Shown in pieces: positions 56,782 to 64,000 of a DNA stretch of 64,000 bases (position 1 is the stretch's first letter; every line of letters begins with the position of its first letter). The position numbers and the translations under genes are program-made. This DNA is from Paractinoplanes brasiliensis (GTDB taxonomy: Bacteria > Actinomycetota > Actinomycetes > Mycobacteriales > Micromonosporaceae). The notes below the pieces were generated by a model that was not told the DNA's origin, did no database searches, and saw only the letters and a list, made by a program, of their open reading frames with translations. The stretch spans positions 2,108,001 through 2,172,000 of the forward strand of contig NZ_SNWR01000002.1 in assembly GCF_004362215.1 (NCBI RefSeq), written 5' to 3'.

Positions 56782-57825
56782 CTAGCGAACCCACTGGGCG
56801 ATCTGGTCCGCGATCGCGTACGACGGCAGCACCTCGGTGGCGCCGCCCCGGCGGGCCAGCTCACCCGGCATGCCCCAGACCACCGCCGTCTCCTCGGCCT
56901 CGGCTACGGTGCGACCGCCGTCGGCGCGTACCTGCGCCATCTCGGCCGCGCCGTCGTCGCCCATCCCGGTCAGCAGCGCGCAGACCAGTCGCTCAGCCGG
57001 CACGTGCCGCCGGGCCGAGGCGACCAGCCGGTCGACGCTGGGGTGCCAGCGGTAGTCCGAGCCGGCCGGGACGCTCTTCACGATCAGTCCGTCGGTGCGC
57101 CGGGCCACCACCACGTCATTGCTGCCGCGCCCCAGATAGATCGCGCCGGGCCGGAGCGTCATGATCCGGTCGACCTCGTGCACCCGCAGCGCGCAGAGCT
57201 CGTCGAGCCGCCGGGCCAGGGTGGCGGTGAACGACGCCGGGATGTGCTGTGCGATCACCACCGGGGCGCCGAGCGTGCCGGGCAGCCCGGGCAGTACTTC
57301 GGCCAGCAGAGCCGGGCCGCCGGTGGACGAGCCGATCACCACCAGGTCGGTCGCCTTGGCCGCCACGGGCTCACGCGGCGGGGGTGTGCGCCGGATTCGC
57401 GCCGCGAGCCCGCGGGCCCGGCCGATCCGCGCCTTGGCGGCGGCCCGCACCTTGCCGGTGATCTCGGCGGCGACGTCGCTCATGTTCAGCGAGACCGTGC
57501 CGCCCGGCTTGGCCACGTAGTCGACCGCCCCCAGCTCCAGCGCCTCCAACGTGACCAGGGCGTTCGCCTCGGTCAGCGACGACACCATGACGACCGGGGT
57601 GGGGCGCTCGGCCATGATCTTGGCCAGGCAGGTGAGCCCGTCCATCTCCGGCATGTTCACGTCGAGGGTGATCACGTCGGGGCGGACCCGGTCGAGCTGG
57701 TCGAGGGCGTCGGCGCCGTTGCGGGCGGTGGTCACCTCGAATTTGCCGGCCTCGGCGAGGATGCCCGTGATCGCCCGGCGCATCAACGCCGAGTCGTCGA
57801 CGACCAGCACCGATGTGTTCGCCAT
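56782..57825 (-). CDS. cheB: CheB protein-glutamate methylesterase
   Basis: 347 residues: receiver domain 1-~125 (VLVVDDSALMRR, VITLDVNMPEMDG, DYVAKPGG) and methylesterase domain with catalytic Ser in IGSSTGGPALL, His in VIAQHIPASF and Asp in LTGMGDDGAAEM. It removes receptor methyl groups after phosphorylation by CheA. Confidence 0.95.
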   Translation of the reverse strand: MANTSVLVVDDSALMRRAITGILAEAGKFEVTTARNGADALDQLDRVRPDVITLDVNMPEMDGLTCLAKIMAERPTPVVMVSSLTEANALVTLEALELGAVDYVAKPGGTVSLNMSDVAAEITGKVRAAAKARIGRARGLAARIRRTPPPREPVAAKATDLVVIGSSTGGPALLAEVLPGLPGTLGAPVVIAQHIPASFTATLARRLDELCALRVHEVDRIMTLRPGAIYLGRGSNDVVVARRTDGLIVKSVPAGSDYRWHPSVDRLVASARRHVPAERLVCALLTGMGDDGAAEMAQVRADGGRTVAEAEETAVVWGMPGELARRGGATEVLPSYAIADQIAQWVR

Positions 57826-57837
57826 CTGCGGCGCCCG

Positions 57838-59400
57838 TCAGACGGGTTCGAGCACGTCGCCGGCGGACTGGCCGAGCACGGCCTCGAGGTCGCGGGCCTG
57901 GTCGGCGGCGAGCAGTTCGCCCACCTGCACCAGCAGCAGCATCCGTTTCTGCTCGGGCAGGTTGGCCACCCGCGACACGATCCGCGCCTGCTCGGCCGAC
58001 AGCTGCGGGGCGGGCTCCAGCACGTGCCGGCCCACCCGGGCCACCTCGGCCACCGAGTCGACGATGAAGCCGGTGCGGACGCCGCCGATGATCAGCACGA
58101 CGATCCGCTGGCGCTCGTCGCGCTCGGAGCGCGGCAGACCCAGCCGGGTGCGCAGGTCGACCACGGGCAGCACGGTGCCCCGCAGGTTGACCAGACCTTC
58201 GACGAACTCGAACGACCGGGGCACGCGGATGAGCGCCTCGGGCACCCGGATGATTTCCTGGACCGCGTCGACGTCGACCGCGTACTCCTCGCCGTCGAGC
58301 CGGAACACGACGAACAGTTCCTCGTCGCCGCGGCCGTCGTCGTCGCGCTGCTCCTCGGTCATCGCTGGCCCGTCCTCCCGGTCCTGGTGCTCGGCGATCT
58401 CGCTGCGTACCTCGGGCGAGTCGAACATCCGGTGCACGCTCAGCACGGACACCAGGCGCTTGCCGTCCTCGAGCCGGCACACCGACTCGACCTCGCTCTT
58501 GCGGCCGTCGCCCGCCATGAACGCGGGCAGCGGCGCCACCAGCTTCTGCGGCACCCGCAGCACCTCGCGCACGGTGTCCATCACGACGCCGACCACGCCG
58601 CCGTCGAGCGAGACGACGACGATCCGGTTCTGCGGTTCCAGCGCCGTCACGGGCAGGCCGAAGACGCGGCGCATGCTGACCACCGGCAGCAGCCGGCCGC
58701 GCAGGTCGACCACGCCCAGCACCCGGCCGCCCGAGTTCGGCACGTGGCTGACCGTCTCCGGGGCCTGCACGATCTCCTGCACCTGGTCGATCGGCAGCGC
58801 GTACTCCTGGCCCTGCACGGCGAAGCTGACCAGCTCCAGCGTGTCGTCGTTCTCGGCCCCGTCGCCGGCGTCGGGCTCGGGAACGCGGGCCGCCGTGCTC
58901 GCGGGCTCGCGGCCCGCCGCTGCCTCGGCCAGCTCGTCGAACTGGCTGCCGACCAGCCGGTCCACGTTCAGGACGCTGGTCATCTGGCCGTCGTTCGACT
59001 TGATCACGCCGACCAGCACGTCGGAGCGCACTGTCGACTGCACCGAGTCGGCCGGCTCCATGTCCGCCGGGTCGATGCTGATCACGCTGGCCACCCGGTC
59101 GACCACGAATCCGAGCGGCACGCCGCCGTCGACGACGATGACCCGGGTGGTCTCGTCGTGCTCGGCCTCGGGCATGGTGCAGCACTCGCGCAGGCTCACC
59201 ACGGGAAGCACCCGGCCCCGCAGGTTGGCCAGGCCCTCCAGGGCGGGCGGGCCGAGCGGCACCTTCACCACGGCCGGCATCCGGATGATCTCCTGTACCT
59301 GGCGCATCGGGAAGGCGTACCGCTCGCCGGCCATGTCGAACGTGACGTAGTCGGCGTTGCCGCCGTCCGGGTTCTCGTCCCGGTCGTCCTCGCTGGTCAT
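57838..59400 (-). CDS. cheW: Triple CheW-domain coupling protein
   Basis: 520 residues made of three CheW domains. Each begins with a similar YAFP, YALP or YAVD strand and contains a version of LRGRVLPVVSLR (first ~18-150, second ~185-330, third ~370-505). CheW links receptors to CheA; tandem CheWs are less common and could bridge several receptors in an array. Sequences differ enough to be old duplications. It follows the large receptor gene by 7 nt. Confidence 0.93.
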   Translation of the reverse strand: MTSEDDRDENPDGGNADYVTFDMAGERYAFPMRQVQEIIRMPAVVKVPLGPPALEGLANLRGRVLPVVSLRECCTMPEAEHDETTRVIVVDGGVPLGFVVDRVASVISIDPADMEPADSVQSTVRSDVLVGVIKSNDGQMTSVLNVDRLVGSQFDELAEAAAGREPASTAARVPEPDAGDGAENDDTLELVSFAVQGQEYALPIDQVQEIVQAPETVSHVPNSGGRVLGVVDLRGRLLPVVSMRRVFGLPVTALEPQNRIVVVSLDGGVVGVVMDTVREVLRVPQKLVAPLPAFMAGDGRKSEVESVCRLEDGKRLVSVLSVHRMFDSPEVRSEIAEHQDREDGPAMTEEQRDDDGRGDEELFVVFRLDGEEYAVDVDAVQEIIRVPEALIRVPRSFEFVEGLVNLRGTVLPVVDLRTRLGLPRSERDERQRIVVLIIGGVRTGFIVDSVAEVARVGRHVLEPAPQLSAEQARIVSRVANLPEQKRMLLLVQVGELLAADQARDLEAVLGQSAGDVLEPV

Positions 59401-59407
59401 GGCGTGC

Positions 59408-61360
59408 TCACCCGGCGTTCTGCAGCTCGTCGGCGAGCGCGGCGATCTCCTCCACGGCGGCCGCCAGCTCCTCGGCGCCCTGCGCCTGCTCGCGGGCCGC
59501 GGTCGAGGCCTGCCCGGCGAGCTGCTCGGCCTCGTTGGCCGAGGTCGCGATCTGCTCCAGGCCGGTCTTGACCTCGCTGAGCGTCCCGGCGATCGACTGT
59601 GCCGACTCCCGGACCTCGTCGTTGCCCGCGCGCACCTGCTGCATGTCGCGCTCGATCTCGCCCAGCCGCTCGGTGGTGACCTTGGCCGCCTCCACCTCGG
59701 CCAGCGCCTGCCGGCTGGTCTCCTCGAGGTCGCCGCGCACCTCGACGATGCGGTCCTGCACCGACTTGACCAGGTCCTTGATGCGGTCGGCGTTGTCGGC
59801 CGAGTCGCGGGCCAGGTTGCGGATGTCGGTCGAGACCACCGCGAAGCCCTTGCCGAACTCGCCCGCGCGGGCCGACTCGACCGAGCCGTTGACGGCCAGC
59901 ATGTTGGTCTGGATCGACACGTTCGCGATGGCGTCGACGATCTTGTCGATCCGCCGGGAGATCTGCTCGAGCTCGCTGACCTTGCGGACGTTCTCCATGC
60001 CGTCGCGGGCGGACTGCCCGATCGCCTCGATCATCGAGTCGACCGACACCTTGTTCGCGCCGAGCAGTTCGAGGATGGCGTCGGCCCGCTCGACCGCTGC
60101 GGTGCCCCGGGTCGCCGAGAGCTGGGCGCCCTGCTCGATCCTGGTCACCGCCTCGCTGGTCTCCTGCGCCTTCTCGGCCGCCGTCCGGGCCCCCGAGTTG
60201 ATCTCGGAGATCGCCGTGTTGATCTGCGCGGCGGCCCGGTTGATCTCCTCGACCGCGGCGGACAGCTCCTCGGCCGTCGAGGCGACATCCTCGGCGCTCT
60301 TGGTGATGTCGGTGCTCGACCGCAGCGTCTCGGAGACCTCGGCCAGCGCCTCCGCCGCCTGCTCGCTCTGCCGCAGGGCCCCGGTCTGCTGGTTCACCGT
60401 CTGCAGCGACTGCTCGCACGCGGCCGACTGCTGCTCGGCCGCCGCGGCGATCTCCTCGGAGCGTGCCTTGGCCGCGTTCGCCGCCGCCTGCGACTGCACC
60501 GCCGCGCCGGCCATCTCGGTCGCGCCGGCCATGATCGTGCCCATGTCGGCCCGGATCGTCTCGAGCTGGTCGGTGATGGTCTTGCCCTTCTCGACCTCGC
60601 CCCGGGCCGTCTCGGCCGACGACTGCACCCCCGAGGCGATCACGGTGACGCTCTCGCGCACCTCGTCGATCAGGTCGCGGATCTGCCGGGCGCTGCGCTC
60701 ACTGGTCTCGGCCAGCGTCCGCACCTCGTCCGCCACCACGGCGAAGCCCTTGCCGTGCTGGCGGGCCCGGGCGGCCTCGATGGCCGCGTTGAGCGCGAGA
60801 AGATTCGTCTGGTCGGCGATGTGCGCGACAGTCTTGACAATCTCGCCGATCTCATCGGCCTGCTTCTCCAGCTCGCTGATGGTGCCGACCGAGGCGGTCT
60901 GCCGGGTCGAGGCGTTGTCGACGTTCGCGAGCAGCATGCTGATGCCCGAACGCGTCTCGTTGAGCAACCCCTGCAACGCCTGACTGAGCTCGGCCACCTG
61001 CCGCGTGGTGGTCTCCTGCCGGCCGACCTGCTCCTCGACCTGGTTCATCGCGGCCAGGCTCTGCTGGGTCGCGCCCGAGGCCTGCTCGGCGCCGGCTGAG
61101 ATCTGCTGCATGGCCTCGGTCAGCTGCCGCGAGGCCTCGGCCGCCTCGGCGTTCTGGGCCGAGATCTCGGCCGTGGCCGCGGCGATCCGCTCGGCCGCCT
61201 GCTGCTGCTTGGCGACCGACCGAGCCTGCCGCCGGCTTGCTTCGGTGTCGCCGCCCGGCCCGCCACGGGCCGGGCGGGTGGACACCGGGGCGGAGGCCGG
61301 CCGGCTCGTGCGGGCCTGGTCGGAGGCACGCCCGTTGGCGGTGCTCGTGGTCAAGGGCAT
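59408..61360 (-). CDS. Soluble chemoreceptor with two signalling tips
   Basis: 650 residues with no membrane helix or classical sensor domain; the first ~45 are low-complexity. The rest is coiled coil holding two separate MCP tips: residues ~181-215 (DQTNLLALNAAIEAARARQH, GKGFAVVADEVRTLAE) and ~481-515 (SIQTNMLAVNGSVESARAGE, GKGFAVVSTDIRNLAR). Both should bind CheA/CheW. An internal duplication of a whole hairpin is the likely origin. First gene of the operon. ATG 61360 has AAAGGGA ~11 nt upstream; a longer frame adds 12 codons. Confidence 0.9.
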   Translation of the reverse strand: MPLTTSTANGRASDQARTSRPASAPVSTRPARGGPGGDTEASRRQARSVAKQQQAAERIAAATAEISAQNAEAAEASRQLTEAMQQISAGAEQASGATQQSLAAMNQVEEQVGRQETTTRQVAELSQALQGLLNETRSGISMLLANVDNASTRQTASVGTISELEKQADEIGEIVKTVAHIADQTNLLALNAAIEAARARQHGKGFAVVADEVRTLAETSERSARQIRDLIDEVRESVTVIASGVQSSAETARGEVEKGKTITDQLETIRADMGTIMAGATEMAGAAVQSQAAANAAKARSEEIAAAAEQQSAACEQSLQTVNQQTGALRQSEQAAEALAEVSETLRSSTDITKSAEDVASTAEELSAAVEEINRAAAQINTAISEINSGARTAAEKAQETSEAVTRIEQGAQLSATRGTAAVERADAILELLGANKVSVDSMIEAIGQSARDGMENVRKVSELEQISRRIDKIVDAIANVSIQTNMLAVNGSVESARAGEFGKGFAVVSTDIRNLARDSADNADRIKDLVKSVQDRIVEVRGDLEETSRQALAEVEAAKVTTERLGEIERDMQQVRAGNDEVRESAQSIAGTLSEVKTGLEQIATSANEAEQLAGQASTAAREQAQGAEELAAAVEEIAALADELQNAG

Positions 61361-61734
61361 GACGGTGGGTTCCCTTTCTCGGAAGCTGCCGGGCACGGGA
61401 CGCGCCGGGGATGCCGTGTCCGGCCGGGCCGGGCGCTTTTGCTCACCTTTCGGATCCTGTCATCGGCCGCTGCGGCGCGAGAGCCATTCGCGAGACTTGC
61501 AACTGGCCGTTCCGGCAGCGCGGGCGGGGCCGGGGCACGGGATCCGACGATCGCGACACTTGGGCCGTCTCTCACCCGGAAGCGACATCGACGACAGTCG
61601 TACGTGGACCGCGCCGGAAATGTCCACGGTGGAGGATTCGGCCTCGGACGCGGGATTTTCAGCCTGACGTCCGCCGGCCGGTCCCGGCCCAGCCGGTGTG
61701 AAAGGTTGAGTATCCACGCTCAGGTGAAGCCGCG
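61361..61734. other. Intergenic region upstream of the chemosensory operon
   Basis: About 370 nt with no convincing gene. It should hold the operon promoter on the minus strand. I found a GCCGATGA resembling the -10 of FliA-type promoters but no matching -35, so no promoter is called. Confidence 0.4.
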
Positions 61735-61872
61735 GTGACGTCCGCGTTCACGCTCGCCAAAACGATCCGGGACGCTCAGGAGACCGGGTCGGTGGTGCGC
61801 CGCGTCGACCAGGCCCGGATCGACAAACTCCTCAACGAACACGACCCGTTCAAGGCGCCGTCGGTGGGCTGA
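61735..61872 (+). CDS. Small ORF, 45 residues, possible gene
   Basis: Reads MTSAFTLAKTIRDAQETGSV, then a polar helical part and ends HDPFKAPSVG. Third positions are strongly GC and AGGTGAA lies ~6 nt upstream of the GTG. No family recognised. It could be a small protein or a remnant of a larger gene, since the frame is closed upstream by a stop at 61699. Confidence 0.4.
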   Translation: MTSAFTLAKTIRDAQETGSVVRRVDQARIDKLLNEHDPFKAPSVG

Positions 61873-61997
61873 CCTGGAGAAGCGACAAAACGGACGCCTG
61901 GGGCTGCTGTAACTCGGGGTTCACGCCGGGGCAACATGGGGGCCGTGCCAAATCTATTGACGTGGGTTGATATCCGGACAGATGGCTGCGATGCTTC

Positions 61998-62011
61998 TGG
62001 GAGCGCTCCCA
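61998..62011. promoter_or_regulatory. CebR-type operator
   Basis: TGGGAGCGCTCCCA is a perfect palindrome identical to the known CebR/cellulase-box consensus of actinomycetes. It lies 34-47 nt upstream of the LPMO ATG, just past a possible promoter (TTGATA at 61968, GATGCT at 61990). A cellobiose-responsive LacI-family repressor is the likely binder; it is not encoded here. Confidence 0.8.
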
Positions 62012-62044
62012 ATCCCCCGATCCCCAATAAATGGAGGACAGATC

Positions 62045-62680
62045 ATGACACCCCGTCCCCGCTGGGTGCTGGTTGTGCTTCTCGCAATGGTGGCCGGCCT
62101 GCTCTCCTGGAGCGGCCCGGCGCAGGCCCACGGCACCATCGTGAGCCCGGCCACCCGCGCCTATCAGTGCTGGCAGGCCTGGGGCAGCCAGCACATGAAC
62201 CCGGCGATGCAGCAGCAGGACCCGATGTGTTACCAGGCGTTCCAGGCCAACCCCGACACCATGTGGAACTGGATGAGCGCCCTGCGCGACGGGCTGGGCG
62301 GCCAGTTCCAGGCCCGCACTCCCGACGGGCAGCTCTGCAGCAACGGGCTGAGCCGCAACAACAGCCTGAACAGGCCGGGCAACTGGCGGACCAGCAACAT
62401 CTCGCGCAACTTCACGGTCCAGCTGTACGACCAGGCCAGCCACGGCGCTGACTACTTCCGGGTCTACGTCAGCAAGCAGGGCTTCAACCCTGCCACGCAG
62501 ACCCTCGGCTGGGGCAACCTCGATTTCATCACGCAGACCGGCCGGTACGCCCCGGCCCAGAACATCTCGTTCAACGTCTCCACCTCCGGTTACACCGGGC
62601 ACCACATCGTGTTCGTCATCTGGCAGGCCTCGCACCTCGACCAGGCCTACATGTGGTGCAGCGACGTCAACTTCACCTGA
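62045..62680 (+). CDS. Secreted AA10 lytic polysaccharide monooxygenase
   Basis: 211 residues. Signal peptide 1-29 ends QA, so the mature protein begins HGTIVSPATRAY; that His is the first ligand of the copper histidine brace. The second His is probably in SHGADYFRVYV or in GHHIVFVIWQ. No extra binding module, so it is a single-domain LPMO acting by oxidation on chitin or cellulose. Because of the CebR-type box, cellulose is a good guess. ATG 62045 has GGAGG upstream. A hairpin follows the gene. Confidence 0.93.
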   Translation: MTPRPRWVLVVLLAMVAGLLSWSGPAQAHGTIVSPATRAYQCWQAWGSQHMNPAMQQQDPMCYQAFQANPDTMWNWMSALRDGLGGQFQARTPDGQLCSNGLSRNNSLNRPGNWRTSNISRNFTVQLYDQASHGADYFRVYVSKQGFNPATQTLGWGNLDFITQTGRYAPAQNISFNVSTSGYTGHHIVFVIWQASHLDQAYMWCSDVNFT

Positions 62681-62694
62681 TCGGTGTGACCAGG

Positions 62695-62722
62695 CAGGCC
62701 CCGGACCCCGGTCCGGGGCCTG
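62695..62722. terminator. Hairpin terminator after the LPMO gene
   Basis: Perfect 13-bp arms CAGGCCCCGGACC and GGTCCGGGGCCTG with a 2-nt centre, 15 nt past the LPMO stop and before the next ribosome site. Confidence 0.75.
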
Positions 62723-62743
62723 CCGGTCGGAGGAGGACCCGAG

Positions 62744-63265
62744 ATGAACCGCTACGTGGGAGTGGCGGCGATCCTGCTGACGGTCGCGGCCGGGGTCGTC
62801 GTGATGAGGGACTCCGGCGAGGACCTGCCGGCGCAGGTCGCCACCCGGATGCGGGAGACGCTGGAACAGGCCGATCCGCAGCAGCACAGCCACGGCGGGC
62901 ACAGCGCGCCGCCCACCGACGCCAAGGCCGAGGTGATCTGCGGGGTCCGCGTCTACGGGTACGAGCCGTCGGACGCGAGCACGCTCACCGGCGTACGGAC
63001 GGTTTACGGTTTTCACTTCTGCGGCGTCGCCGAGGACAAGACGCCGTGGGACGTGGCGGTCAAGCTGGCCGGGCCCGTGATCGTCGACCTGTCGGCCCAG
63101 CCGGCGGGCATCCAGGTGGTCGAGGCCACCGCCGAGGTCAAATACATCGACCGGCTGCGCGAGATGTTCCCGGCCAAGTACGCGGAGCTCGCGCAGAAAG
63201 AGGCGCTGACCGAGGCCGAGATGACGGACCTGCGCGAACGGTACGACAGCGCGGCCGGGCTCTGA
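62744..63265 (+). CDS. Exported protein of unknown function
   Basis: 173 residues. N-terminal hydrophobic segment (VGVAAILLTVAAGVVVM) acts as signal or anchor. A His-rich stretch QQHSHGGHS near 45 could bind metal. The rest is a small domain with one Cys pair (VICGVRVYGYEP, FHFCGVAEDK) and a C-terminal helical tail (FPAKYAELAQKEALTEAEMT). No family recognised. A strong GGAGGAGG precedes the ATG. It follows the LPMO gene by 63 nt including the hairpin, so it is probably transcribed separately. Confidence 0.75.
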   Translation: MNRYVGVAAILLTVAAGVVVMRDSGEDLPAQVATRMRETLEQADPQQHSHGGHSAPPTDAKAEVICGVRVYGYEPSDASTLTGVRTVYGFHFCGVAEDKTPWDVAVKLAGPVIVDLSAQPAGIQVVEATAEVKYIDRLREMFPAKYAELAQKEALTEAEMTDLRERYDSAAGL

Positions 63266-63331
63266 TTCGGGCCGTGACCAGGCGATTACGCCGCAGGTGC
63301 GCACTGGAGTTGACCCGCCCGGCCGACCAGA

Positions 63332-63547
63332 GTGCGATGCATGCCGACCCGACAGGAAACGCGCCGTCCCCCGATGGAGCAGATGCTCCGTCGCCTCCCG
63401 GCTCGGCATCGTGAGGTCCTGGTCGCCACCTACTTCCAGGGCCGGACCACCGGCGAGGCGGCACGCCTGCTCGGCCTGCCGCCCGCCTCGGTCAAGATGC
63501 GGCTGTACGAGGCGATGCGCGAGCTCGCCGACATGCGGATCTGCTGA
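63332..63547 (+). CDS. Sigma region-4-only protein
   Basis: 71 residues from GTG 63332, or fewer from ATG 63341 or 63374. The body is a sigma-70 region 4 helix-turn-helix (MLRRLPARHREVLVATYFQG, TTGEAARLLGLPPASVKMRL). Region 2 is absent, so this is either a stand-alone regulator or a degraded ECF gene. The stretch upstream shows no region-2 sequence. Its stop overlaps the first palindrome before clpP. Confidence 0.65.
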   Translation: MRCMPTRQETRRPPMEQMLRRLPARHREVLVATYFQGRTTGEAARLLGLPPASVKMRLYEAMRELADMRIC

Positions 63548-63573
63548 CAGCAGAAGGGTCTGCTGACAGCAGA
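63540..63573. promoter_or_regulatory. Two 15-bp palindromes upstream of clpP, PopR-box-like
   Basis: TCTGCTGACAGCAGA occurs at 63540-63554 and again at 63559-63573. Each reads TCTGCT-3N-AGCAGA and differs by one base per arm from TCTGCC-3N-GGCAGA, the paired box that I recall for PopR control of clpP3 in Streptomyces. The second ends 62 nt before the clpP start. Confidence 0.65.
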
Positions 63574-63635
63574 TCGGCCTGGAATCCGGGCCCGGCAGCT
63601 CTCAAGGTGGAACTCCGACGAGAGCGAGGGAACCC

Positions 63636-64000
63636 ATGAACCAACCAACTCCCGGAACCATCGACGACCAGGTGGCGGCCCGGCTCCTGCATCAGCGCAT
63701 CCTCGTGCTCGGCACCGAGGTGGACGACCGGATCGCCAACCGGCTGTGCGGGCAGCTGCTGCTGTTGTCGGCCGAGGACCCCCGGGCCGTCATCAGCCTC
63801 TACATCAACTCTCCGGGCGGGTCGGTCAGCGCCGGCCTGGCCGTCTACGACACCATGCGGCTGATCCCCAACGAGGTCAGCACGCTGGCGCTGGGCCTGG
63901 CCGGCAGCATGGGGCAGTTCCTGCTCACCGCGGGCGCCCCGGGCAAGCGGTACAGCCTGCCGCACGCCCAGATCCTGATGCACCAGGGCTCGGCCGGGTT
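63636..64000 (+). CDS. clpP: ATP-dependent Clp protease proteolytic subunit, 5' part
   Basis: First ~122 residues of a ClpP serine protease; the gene runs off the window. Motifs: RILVLGTEVDDRIANRLCGQ, YINSPGGSVSAGLAVYDTM, catalytic Ser in GLAGSMGQFLL, and catalytic His in QILMHQGSAG. It forms a barrel with Clp ATPases and degrades proteins. Strong GAGGGAA precedes the ATG. The PopR-like palindromes suggest a conditional paralogue such as ClpP3 rather than housekeeping ClpP1. Confidence 0.93.
   Translation, partial: MNQPTPGTIDDQVAARLLHQRILVLGTEVDDRIANRLCGQLLLLSAEDPRAVISLYINSPGGSVSAGLAVYDTMRLIPNEVSTLALGLAGSMGQFLLTAGAPGKRYSLPHAQILMHQGSAG

Noticed and set aside
56245..59571. 1108-codon plus-strand frame across cheB and cheW
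   Set aside because: His/Arg/Gly-rich shadow of well-defined CheB and CheW proteins.
61460..61467. GCCGATGA as a FliA-type -10 box of the chemosensory operon
   Set aside because: No fitting -35 element at the expected distance and one mismatch from GCCGATAA.
61439..61738. 99-codon plus-strand frame upstream of the LPMO
   Set aside because: No ribosome site, Arg/Ser/Gly-rich, mixed third positions and no conserved look.

Overview
The window is GC-rich actinobacterial DNA, most likely from a filamentous Micromonosporaceae such as Actinoplanes. The signs are GC-saturated third codon positions, many GTG/TTG starts and GTGA/ATGA gene overlaps, a P450, an F420-type luciferase-like oxidoreductase, ECF sigma factors, large lectin-bearing exoproteins and a complete chemotaxis operon, which fits a genus with motile zoospores. 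I saw no tRNA, rRNA, CRISPR array, phage or insertion sequence. Assignment to a genus is inference from gene content only.

Layout. 0-20 kb: the end of a P450, then mostly minus-strand genes. These include a secreted GH81 beta-1,3-glucanase behind a clear promoter and LacI-type operator, an esterase, an ECF42-type sigma factor with its DGPF partner, a STAS antagonist, a 1119-residue multidomain sugar-binding exoprotein, two LytR_C paralogues 9 kb apart, an ECF sigma factor fused to a zinc motif, a membrane helix and an AbfB sugar-binding domain, a GAF-ANTAR regulator, an ALF/ricin/FG-GAP exoprotein and an NB-ARC/TPR protein. 20.8-28.4 kb: an eight-gene minus-strand operon for tryptophan breakdown through kynurenine and 3-hydroxyanthranilate (nba-type meta pathway), with a divergent Lrp/AsnC regulator. 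The operon lacks a kynurenine formamidase; a hydrolase at 31.5-32.5 kb with the expected motifs is a good candidate. 29-31.5 kb: a TetR/TetX-like flavin monooxygenase pair and an XRE-cupin regulator.

32.8-48.0 kb: a long, tightly packed minus-strand operon. It carries a peptide-type ABC importer (binding protein, two permeases, fused double ATPase), hydantoinase/oxoprolinase A, two tandem B subunits, an amidohydrolase, an NTF2-like protein, an MDR dehydrogenase with a heptad-repeat tail, a TIGR04076 protein and an LLM oxidoreductase. It looks like import and ring opening of a cyclic amide-like compound of unknown identity. Its upstream region has seven GTTCAC/GTGAAC motifs. 48.2-50.7 kb: an XRE regulator divergent from a methionine aminopeptidase with two adjacent operator-like dyads, and a Tat-exported amidohydrolase of lower GC.

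50.8-61.4 kb: a ten-gene chemosensory operon in which both receptors lack membrane helices. One receptor has two signalling tips; the other carries a CheZ-like DxxxQ motif. Further members are a triple-CheW protein, CheB, a HEAT protein, CheR, two CheYs, CheA and a STAS-like protein. 62-64 kb: an AA10 lytic polysaccharide monooxygenase behind a CebR-type box, a secreted unknown, a region-4-only sigma-like protein and the start of a clpP gene preceded by two PopR-like palindromes. Three separate palindromes lie upstream of secreted polysaccharide-related genes and point to sugar-controlled secretion.
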